Source: DASULA01 sp036278435
GTDB lineage: Bacteria; Actinomycetota; Actinomycetes; Mycobacteriales; DASULA01
Direction of reading: 5' to 3'
DNA length: 6,298 bases
Assembly (NCBI GenBank): GCA_036278435.1
Contig: DASULA010000310.1
Location: 1 to 6,298 of the forward strand
Shown here: piece by piece, positions 1-4,676 of the stretch
How positions within the stretch are numbered: the stretch's first letter is position 1
Layout: each line of letters begins with the position of its first letter
Notes under the pieces: model-generated
Databases searched by the model: none
What the model was told of the DNA's origin: nothing
The model's input: the letters and a program-made list of their open reading frames with translations, nothing else
Made by a program: the position numbers and the translations under genes

Positions 1-1131
1 CGGCGGGCGGCACTGCGTGACCGCGCCGCCGAGCGCGGCGTCGACGCGGTGCTGGCCTATGGCGTGAACCGGTCCGGCAGCGCGGTGGGCTGGCTGACCG
101 GCTGGCCGGTCACCGGCGAGGCCGCCGTGCTGCTGACCGGCGATGACCCGCCCACGCTGCTGGTCGGCTTCGCCAACCACGTGCCCAACGCCGAGCGGAT
201 CGCCCGGCACGCCCGGGTCCGCCCGGCCGGTGCGCGGATCGCCGACACCCTGTCTGGACTGCTGGCCGACCTGCCCGCCAGTGCTGGCGGCCAGGTCCGG
301 CTCGGGGTGGTCGGACCGCTGCCCGCGCGGCTGGCCGCGGCGCTGGCCGGGCGCGCCACCCTGGTCTGGCTGGACGCCGAGTACACCCGGCTGCGGCAGG
401 TGAAAAGCGCCGAGGAACTGGTCTGGCTGGCGCACGCCGCCGCGCTCACCGACGCCTCGGCCGCGGCCCTGGTTGCCGCCGCCAGGCCGGGCGCGAGCGA
501 ACTGGACCTGGTCGCCGCGGTGGAGTCGGCCTACGCCGGCACCGGTGGGACGAACCACGTGCACTACGTCGCGGCCACCTCGATGGCCGCACCGGATCGG
601 TGTGTGCCCGGCCAGTGGCCCACCGACCGCCGGCTGGAGGCCGGTTCGGTCGTCACGTTCGAACTGAGCACGGCCTGGGGCCAGGACTACCCGGGCCAAC
701 TCCTGCGCACCGTCGCGGTGGAGGCCGAACCAACCCCGCTGTACCGGGAGTTGCACGCCGCCGCCGAGGCGGCGCTGGCCGCGATCGTGGCGGTGCTGCG
801 ACCCGGCGCCACCGCCGGGGACATTCTCGCCGCGGCCTCGCTGATCGGTGACGCGGGCCTGCGCACAGTGGACGACCTGGTGCATGGGCTGGGCGGCGGG
901 TACCTGCCGCCGGTGGTCAGCCACCGGACCGGTACACCCTCCGGTCTGGACGCCGAGCCGCTGCGGGCCGGCATGACGGTGGTGGTCCAGCCCAACGTGT
1001 GCACCCCGGACCTGCGCGCGGGCGTGCAGACTGGCGAGATGTTCCAGATCACCGAGAGCGGTGCGCGATCGCTGCATTGCTTCCCGGCCGGGTTCCTGGC
1101 CGGCGGCTCCGGATCGGGAGGTGCGCGATGA
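1..1131 (+). CDS. M24-type creatinase/prolidase-fold protein, 5'-truncated
   Basis: The frame is open from base 1, and codons 1-48 encode a normal creatinase N-domain helix (RRAALRDRAAERGVDAV), so the true start lies upstream and the GTG at 49 is internal. Residues are numbered here with that GTG as 1. An N-terminal creatinase_N-like domain runs to about residue 110. The C-terminal pita-bread domain starts near LRQVKSAEE (115-123) and runs to about 340. The family holds Xaa-Pro peptidases, creatinase and ectoine hydrolase, all acting on C-N bonds in the cytoplasm. The five usual metal ligands (Asp, Asp, His, Glu, Glu) read here as Glu205, Gln217, His279, Gln314 and Glu330, so a dinuclear metal centre is unlikely. 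This resembles metal-free creatinase or other divergent members more than prolidase. The substrate is unknown. It overlaps the next gene by 4 nt and is probably cotranscribed with it. The family call is firm; hydrolase function is inferred. Confidence 0.87.
   Translation, partial: RRAALRDRAAERGVDAVLAYGVNRSGSAVGWLTGWPVTGEAAVLLTGDDPPTLLVGFANHVPNAERIARHARVRPAGARIADTLSGLLADLPASAGGQVRLGVVGPLPARLAAALAGRATLVWLDAEYTRLRQVKSAEELVWLAHAAALTDASAAALVAAARPGASELDLVAAVESAYAGTGGTNHVHYVAATSMAAPDRCVPGQWPTDRRLEAGSVVTFELSTAWGQDYPGQLLRTVAVEAEPTPLYRELHAAAEAALAAIVAVLRPGATAGDILAAASLIGDAGLRTVDDLVHGLGGGYLPPVVSHRTGTPSGLDAEPLRAGMTVVVQPNVCTPDLRAGVQTGEMFQITESGARSLHCFPAGFLAGGSGSGGAR
1116..1121 (+). promoter_or_regulatory. 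Shine-Dalgarno of the FAD oxidoreductase gene
   Basis: GGGAGG lies 6 nt before the ATG at 1128, inside the last codons of the M24-type gene. It decides the start of the next gene: the same frame is open further upstream (to a possible start at 999), but that stretch lies inside the preceding gene and is not conserved-looking. The ATG overlaps the upstream TGA as ATGA. Confidence 0.8.
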
Positions 1132-2690
1132 CCGGTACCGGCGGCTCGGGGCTGGTCGAGGAGGCCGACGTCGTGGTCATCGGGTCTGGCCACAACGCAC
1201 TGGTCTGCGCCGGCTATCTGGCCGAGGCCGGGTTCGAGGTGCTGGTGCTGGAGGCCCGCGACGTCGTCGGCGGCAACACGGCCACCGAGGAACTGACCCT
1301 GCCCGGGTTCGCCCACGACTCGTGTTCCAGCGCGCACGTGCTCATCCAGTCCAACCCGCTGCTGGCCGACGACGAGCTGGGCCTGCGGGCCCGCTACGGG
1401 CTGGACTACGTCTACCCCGACCCGGCCGTGGTGATGCCGCTGGACGGCGGCGACGCGCTGGTGATGCGTCCGGACGCCGAGGCCACCGAGGCCGAACTGG
1501 CCCGCTGGTCGCCGGCCGACGCGGTGGCCTACCGGCGGATGCTGGCGGAGTGGGACGGCGGGCTGGCTCGGGCGCACGCCCGGTGGAACTCCGGCGTGCC
1601 CGCCGAGGACGACGCCGGTCGCCGGTACGCCGCGCTGCGTCGATGCCGTGCCGCCGACGTGATCCACCAGCGGTTCGAACATCCGGTGGTGCGCTCGTTC
1701 ATGCTCTGGCTGGCGTTCGCCACCATCACCGACCCGCACCGGCCGGGCACCGGGGCGCTGGTGCCGGCCATCGTCTCCGGCCGCACCCGGTACGGCTGGA
1801 CCACCCCGCTCGGCGGGTCGGCCGCGCTGCCCGCCGCGCTGCTGGCGCACCTGGCCGCGCACGGCGGCACGGCGTTCACCTCGGCCGCCGTGTCCCGGAT
1901 ACATCTGCGCGGCGACCGGGCCTGCGCGGTGGAGACCCGCGACGGCCGGCGGTTCCGGGCCCGGCGGGCGGTCGTGTCCTCGGCCCACCTGACCTCGCTG
2001 CCGGCGATGCTGGGCGATCGCGACACGCCCGAGGAGTTGACCCGGGCCAGTGCGGCCTGGCGGCCGGGGCTGAGCCTGTTCGCGGTGCACGCCGCGCTGC
2101 GCGCCGACCCGCGTTTCCACACCCGGAACGGGCCGACTCCCGCGGTCGCCGGCGCGCTGGGTTCGGCGGCCGGGCTGCGCCACCAGTTGGCCGAGTTCGC
2201 CGCCGGACGCCCCGATCCGGTCGACCCGTGGCTGCTGGTGGTCGCGCCCACCGTGGTCGACCCGGGCCGGGCGCCCGACGGCGGGTGCACTCTCAAGCTG
2301 CTCACCGTCGCGCCGTACCGGCGCGCCGACGGGCGGTCCTGGGAGGACACCAAGGACGACTACGCCCGGTCCCTGCTGGACCTGGTCCGGGCCAGGGCCG
2401 ACGGGCTGGACGACACGTCCGTGCTCGCCACCCTCGCCGAGTCCCCGGTCGACCTGGCCCGGCGCAACCCACACAACGTGGGCGGCTCCTGCCACGGCGG
2501 TGAGTTCGTCTGGAACGGCGAGGTGCTGCCCGGCTGGCCGTCGCACCGCAGCCCGGTGCCCGGGCTCTACCTCACCGGCGCCACCACCCACCCCGGCGGC
2601 TCGGTGTCCGGTCGGGCCGGCCGCAACACCGCCCGAACCCTGCTGGGCGACCTGGGTGTGGACCCGCACACCGTCATGGGCGACATCTAG
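1128..2690 (+). CDS. FAD-dependent oxidoreductase, phytoene-dehydrogenase-like (PYROXD2 type)
   Basis: This is a 520-residue flavoprotein, a normal length for the family. The N-terminal Rossmann fold has VVVIGSGHNALVCAGYL (15-31), with the dinucleotide-binding GxGxxA turn at 19-24, and Glu42 at the end of strand 2 to bind the FAD ribose. GGN follows shortly after. The C-terminal FAD-binding motif is LYLTGATTHPGG at 480-491, followed by SVSGRAGRN, which is typical of the phytoene desaturase/PYROXD2-like group. There is no signal peptide or obvious membrane segment. Family members desaturate or oxidise diverse substrates; no carotenoid genes are nearby, so the phytoene name should not be taken literally. 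The start at 1128 is set by GGGAGG 6 nt upstream and the ATGA overlap with the M24-type gene, which suggests coupled translation and a shared pathway. The substrate and electron acceptor cannot be told from the sequence. Confidence 0.92.
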   Translation: MTGTGGSGLVEEADVVVIGSGHNALVCAGYLAEAGFEVLVLEARDVVGGNTATEELTLPGFAHDSCSSAHVLIQSNPLLADDELGLRARYGLDYVYPDPAVVMPLDGGDALVMRPDAEATEAELARWSPADAVAYRRMLAEWDGGLARAHARWNSGVPAEDDAGRRYAALRRCRAADVIHQRFEHPVVRSFMLWLAFATITDPHRPGTGALVPAIVSGRTRYGWTTPLGGSAALPAALLAHLAAHGGTAFTSAAVSRIHLRGDRACAVETRDGRRFRARRAVVSSAHLTSLPAMLGDRDTPEELTRASAAWRPGLSLFAVHAALRADPRFHTRNGPTPAVAGALGSAAGLRHQLAEFAAGRPDPVDPWLLVVAPTVVDPGRAPDGGCTLKLLTVAPYRRADGRSWEDTKDDYARSLLDLVRARADGLDDTSVLATLAESPVDLARRNPHNVGGSCHGGEFVWNGEVLPGWPSHRSPVPGLYLTGATTHPGGSVSGRAGRNTARTLLGDLGVDPHTVMGDI

Positions 2691-2736
2691 CGCGGTGACC
2701 ACCAGCCCTCGCCGTGCCCCTCCGGCCCACCCACAT

Positions 2737-2760
2737 TGAGGTTTTCTCGCGAAAACCTCA
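2737..2760. repeat. 24-bp inverted repeat, copy 1
   Basis: Perfect 10-bp arms (TGAGGTTTTC and GAAAACCTCA) are separated by TCGC. An identical copy lies at 2780-2803; one more base (G) matches after each, giving a 25-nt direct repeat with a 43-bp period. Its A/T-rich arms stand out in very GC-rich DNA. It is most likely a dimeric repressor or activator operator. A transcription terminator for the gene ending at 2690 is the alternative, since it would form a stable RNA hairpin, but no T-run follows. Confidence 0.85.
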
Positions 2761-2762
2761 GG

Positions 2763-2776
2763 TGTAACCGGTTACA
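2763..2776. promoter_or_regulatory. Perfect 14-bp palindrome, probable TetR-type operator
   Basis: TGTAACCGGTTACA is perfectly self-complementary and sits in the 19-bp gap between the two 24-bp inverted repeats. The form is typical of TetR-family operators and fits the pattern TnnAACnnGTTnnA described for KstR, but that pattern is degenerate and nothing else here points to sterol catabolism. No regulator gene is present in the window, so the binding protein is unknown. It probably controls the dehydrogenase gene at 2977. Confidence 0.6.
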
Positions 2777-2779
2777 TGG

Positions 2780-2803
2780 TGAGGTTTTCTCGCGAAAACC
2801 TCA
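2780..2803. repeat. 24-bp inverted repeat, copy 2
   Basis: Identical to the copy at 2737-2760 in arms and in the 4-base centre. Its centre is 43 bp from that of copy 1, close to four helical turns, so proteins bound at both copies would face the same side. Together with the central palindrome it makes a 67-bp array that is itself nearly symmetric about position 2770. Confidence 0.85.
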
Positions 2804-2837
2804 GACGTTCGACCAGCGGCGCAGTGGTGAGCCTGCG

Positions 2838-2890
2838 CCGGACGGGGGCCGGACGGGGGCCGGACGGGGGCCGGGAGGGGGCCGGGAGGG
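2838..2890 (+). repeat. G-rich tandem repeat, 11-bp unit, about five copies
   Basis: Three exact units of CCGGACGGGGG (2838-2870) are followed by one CCGGGAGGGGG (2871-2881) and a shortened CCGGGAGGG (2882-2890). This places four runs of five G on the + strand at 2844-2848, 2855-2859, 2866-2870 and 2877-2881 with 6-nt spacers, so a G-quadruplex is possible in the non-template strand or in an RNA. It lies between the operator array and the start of the dehydrogenase gene. The function is unknown; slippage expansion is the likely origin. Confidence 0.85.
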
Positions 2891-2936
2891 CCGAGGGTGA
2901 TGGGCCGCTCCAGCCTCCGGCGGACCGGGATCTCAA

Positions 2937-2942
2937 TAGACT
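2937..2942 (+). promoter_or_regulatory. Possible -10 element for the dehydrogenase gene
   Basis: TAGACT fits the actinobacterial TAnnnT -10 form and would give a leader of about 28 nt before the ATG at 2977. No convincing -35 hexamer is found 16-19 nt upstream. The same hexamer occurs on the - strand before hicB. Confidence 0.3.
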
Positions 2943-2967
2943 CCGGGGCACGACCCGGCGGTGAGGT

Positions 2968-2972
2968 GGAGG
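2968..2972 (+). promoter_or_regulatory. Shine-Dalgarno of the mycothiol dehydrogenase gene
   Basis: GGAGG ends 4 nt before the ATG at 2977, with a second GAGGT at 2963-2967 at 9-nt spacing. Either would support the start at 2977, which also matches the usual N-terminus of the family. Confidence 0.7.
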
Positions 2973-2976
2973 CGAC

Positions 2977-4071
2977 ATGGTCCAGGCGGTGCGCGGCGTG
3001 GTGGTACGAACCAAGGGTGCTCCGGTCACGGTGGAAACCGTGCTCGTCCCCGACCCAGGGCCGGGCGAGGCCGTGGTGCGGGTCGAGGCCTGCGGGGTCT
3101 GCCACACCGACGTGCACTACCGCGAGGGCGGGATCACCGACGACTTCCCCTTCCTGCTCGGGCACGAGGCCGCCGGAGTCGTCGAACAGGTCGGCGACGG
3201 CGTCACCGACGTGGCGCCGGGAGACTTCGTCATCCTGAACTGGCGGGCGGTGTGCGGCACCTGCCGGGCCTGCCGGAAGGGCCGGCCGTGGTACTGCTTC
3301 GCCACCCACAACGCCTCGGCCCGGATGAGGTTGGAGGACGGCACAGAACTCACCGCGGCGCTGGGCATCGGGGCGTTCGCCGACAAGACCCTGGTGCACG
3401 CCGGGCAGTGCACGAAGGTCGACCGGGCCCCGGCCGAGGCGGTCGGCCTGCTCGGCTGCGGGGTGATGGCCGGGTTCGGCGCCGCGGTCAACACCGGCGC
3501 GGTCGGCCGCGGCGACTCGTTCGCGGTGATCGGGTGCGGCGGTGTGGGCATGGCGGCCCTGGCCGGGGCGCGGCTGGCCGGGGCGACCACACTGGTCGCG
3601 GTCGACGTGGACGAGCGGAAGCTGGCCTGGGCCAGGAACCTGGGCGCCACCCACACCGTGAACGCCGGCACCGCCGACGTGGTGGAGCAGATCCGGGCGG
3701 CCACCGGCGGCTTCGGCGCGGACGTGGTGGTGGAGGCGGTGGGCCGGCCGGAGACCTGGAAGCAGGCGTTCTACGCCCGCGATCTGGCCGGCACCGTGGT
3801 GCTGGTCGGGGTGCCCACGCCGGAGATGACCATCGAGATGCCGCTGCTCGACCTGTTCGCCCGGGGCGGCGCGCTGAAGTCGAGCTGGTACGGCGACTGC
3901 CTGCCCAGCCGCGACTTCCCCGCCCTGGTCGACCTGTACCGGCAGGGGAGGTTCCCGCTGGACGCGTTCGTCTCCGAGACCGTCGGCATCGACGACGTGG
4001 AGGCCGCGTTCACCCGGATGCACCACGGCGACGTGCTGCGCTCCGTGGTCGTGCTGTCCCCGACCACCTGA
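2977..4071 (+). CDS. mscR: S-(hydroxymethyl)mycothiol dehydrogenase (mycothiol-dependent formaldehyde dehydrogenase)
   Basis: A zinc-dependent medium-chain dehydrogenase of 364 residues, close to the length of actinobacterial MscR/AdhE2. It oxidises S-hydroxymethyl-mycothiol, formed spontaneously from formaldehyde and mycothiol, using NAD, and so detoxifies formaldehyde in the cytoplasm; MscR enzymes also reduce S-nitrosomycothiol. Catalytic zinc residues are Cys42, His63 (with Glu64) and Cys161 in LLGCGVMAG. The structural zinc cysteines are Cys93, 96, 99 and 107. The Rossmann motif GCGGVG is at 186-191 and Asp210 at the end of the second strand indicates NAD rather than NADP. Stretches such as GHEAAG, GDFVILNWRAVCG, LTAALGIGAFADKTLVH and GGALKSSWYGDCLP are, from memory, close to the Amycolatopsis methanolica enzyme. 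The start is supported by GGAGG 4 nt upstream. The gene has its own 286-nt upstream region with a palindromic array and converges on hicA with a 3-nt gap. The metallo-beta-lactamase-fold gene that often follows mscR is absent. Confidence 0.93.
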   Translation: MVQAVRGVVVRTKGAPVTVETVLVPDPGPGEAVVRVEACGVCHTDVHYREGGITDDFPFLLGHEAAGVVEQVGDGVTDVAPGDFVILNWRAVCGTCRACRKGRPWYCFATHNASARMRLEDGTELTAALGIGAFADKTLVHAGQCTKVDRAPAEAVGLLGCGVMAGFGAAVNTGAVGRGDSFAVIGCGGVGMAALAGARLAGATTLVAVDVDERKLAWARNLGATHTVNAGTADVVEQIRAATGGFGADVVVEAVGRPETWKQAFYARDLAGTVVLVGVPTPEMTIEMPLLDLFARGGALKSSWYGDCLPSRDFPALVDLYRQGRFPLDAFVSETVGIDDVEAAFTRMHHGDVLRSVVVLSPTT

Positions 4072-4090
4072 AGACTAGAGATAGGTGGTC
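4062..4090. terminator. Possible bidirectional terminator hairpin across two stop codons
   Basis: GACCACCT (4062-4069) pairs perfectly with AGGTGGTC (4083-4090) around a 13-nt loop. The stem includes the final codons of both the dehydrogenase (+) and hicA (-), and the loop holds the rest of both stop codons and the 3-nt gap. No T-run follows on either strand, so it is weak as a classical terminator, but actinobacterial terminators often lack one. No other terminator candidate lies between the two convergent genes. Confidence 0.4.
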
Positions 4091-4302
4091 AGGGTGTCGG
4101 TATCCCAGCCAGCTTGCCGAAGAATTGACCGCAGAGTGCCGGGTGCGACCTCGCGGTGCTGGGGAACGATCACCGTGTGGCCGGTGCCGTCCCGGTACTT
4201 GTGGTGGCTGCCGCGTGACGAAACGAACTCGAAGCCACCGCGTTTCAATGCACGGGCAATATCCGCACCGGACAGTCCGCGCGGCAGGGCGGCAGGAGTC
4301 AC
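4075..4302 (-). CDS. hicA: HicA-family mRNA interferase toxin
   Basis: A 75-residue protein with the HicA (YcfA) double-stranded-RNA-binding-like fold. HicA toxins cut mRNA and tmRNA and are neutralised by HicB. The helix SGADIARALKRGGFEFV (11-27) is followed by SRGSHHKYR (29-37), which carries the conserved catalytic histidine (His34, with His33 beside it). The strand HTVIVPQH and then EVAPGTLRSILRQAGW, the usual C-terminal helix, come next. The length is typical. The GTG start at 4302 overlaps the hicB stop (GTGA, 4 nt), so translation is probably coupled to the antitoxin. All expected family parts are present and the toxin looks intact. It ends 3 nt from the convergent dehydrogenase gene. 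Confidence 0.9.
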   Translation of the reverse strand: MTPAALPRGLSGADIARALKRGGFEFVSSRGSHHKYRDGTGHTVIVPQHREVAPGTLRSILRQAGWDTDTLTTYL

Positions 4303-4508
4303 GCCACGTTGACCGTGATCGGAGCGGTGAGAACGTCGTAAGCTGCGGGAGCGGGCTGGTCCTCGAAGTACAACTCCAACGCCTCACGCAGATTGGTGAG
4401 GGATTCCTCGATGGAGTGGCCCTGGCTGGCGACCTCCACTTGGAGGCAGCGCGCCACGTACCAATCGCCCTCGTGGGTGACCGCGGCGGTCAGATGTAGT
4501 TCGGACAC
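4299..4508 (-). CDS. hicB: HicB-family antitoxin, short form
   Basis: A 69-residue protein with the HicB/UPF0150 partial RNase H-like fold: a beta hairpin with GDWYVARCLQVEVASQG (14-30), then the helix SIEESLTNLREALELYFED. It should bind and inhibit the HicA encoded directly downstream. It is the short form and lacks the C-terminal ribbon-helix-helix or HTH DNA-binding domain of longer HicB proteins, so autoregulation by this protein alone is doubtful. Antitoxin-first order is one of the two known orders. The GTG at 4508 is the earliest possible start, since an in-frame TAG lies 12 nt upstream. There is no Shine-Dalgarno; a TAGACT -10-like hexamer ends 6 nt before the GTG, which fits a leaderless mRNA. 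Confidence 0.87.
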   Translation of the reverse strand: MSELHLTAAVTHEGDWYVARCLQVEVASQGHSIEESLTNLREALELYFEDQPAPAAYDVLTAPITVNVA

Positions 4509-4514
4509 AGGGAT

Positions 4515-4520
4515 AGTCTA
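4515..4520 (-). promoter_or_regulatory. Probable -10 element of a leaderless hicBA promoter
   Basis: On the - strand this reads TAGACT (TAnnnT). Six bases separate it from the hicB GTG at 4508, so transcription would start at or beside the start codon. A TTGATC hexamer (4542-4547 on the + strand as GATCAA) is 21 nt upstream, too far for a good -35 box. Confidence 0.5.
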
Positions 4521-4663
4521 GTGCTCTGCCGATCCGCACGCGATCAACGGCGGCCGTCGGGCATGTGCGGTTCAGAGTCCGAGCCTCACCCGAACCGGTG
4601 GTGGGTCGCGCGACCTGGCCGGGTGGCCGGGCCGGCACGGTGAGCGGGGGCGGCGGTACGGGC

Positions 4664-4667
4664 GGAG
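4664..4667 (+). promoter_or_regulatory. Shine-Dalgarno of the MFS exporter gene
   Basis: GGAG lies 9 nt before the GTG at 4677. An in-frame TGA at 4671-4673 rules out any earlier start, and the next candidate, ATG at 4734, would cut transmembrane segment 1. The 168 nt between hicB and this gene must hold the promoters of both divergent units; I see no clear + strand -35/-10 pair there. Confidence 0.6.
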
Positions 4668-4676
4668 ACTTGACGG

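Noticed and set aside
1061..2503. 480-codon + strand frame inside the oxidoreductase gene
   Set aside because: Arg/Gly/Pro-rich shadow frame without domain signatures.
687..2702. Long antisense frame of 671 codons covering the oxidoreductase gene
   Set aside because: Its product is a repetitive Arg/Gly/Val/Gln/Pro-rich sequence with no recognisable domain, as expected opposite a strongly G/C-ending gene; the + strand has clear FAD motifs.
2737..2803. CRISPR-like repeat-spacer-repeat
   Set aside because: Only two repeats, a 19-nt spacer that is itself palindromic, and no cas genes; a regulatory array fits better.
2737..2803. Insertion-sequence ends or a MITE
   Set aside because: The repeats are internally symmetric, only 43 bp apart, with no transposase and no target duplication seen.
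2776..2964. Short frame starting in the palindrome array and reading through the G-rich repeat
   Set aside because: No SD, repetitive product from the tandem repeat; better explained as regulatory DNA.
2758..4026. 422-codon antisense frame across the dehydrogenase
   Set aside because: Low-complexity His/Gly/Arg/Pro-rich composition, no motif, and it runs through the palindromic array and repeat.
2961..4499. 512-codon + strand frame overlapping the dehydrogenase and hicBA
   Set aside because: Arg/Gly-rich shadow in another frame; the true frame from 2977 carries all zinc and NAD motifs, and hicBA is on the other strand.
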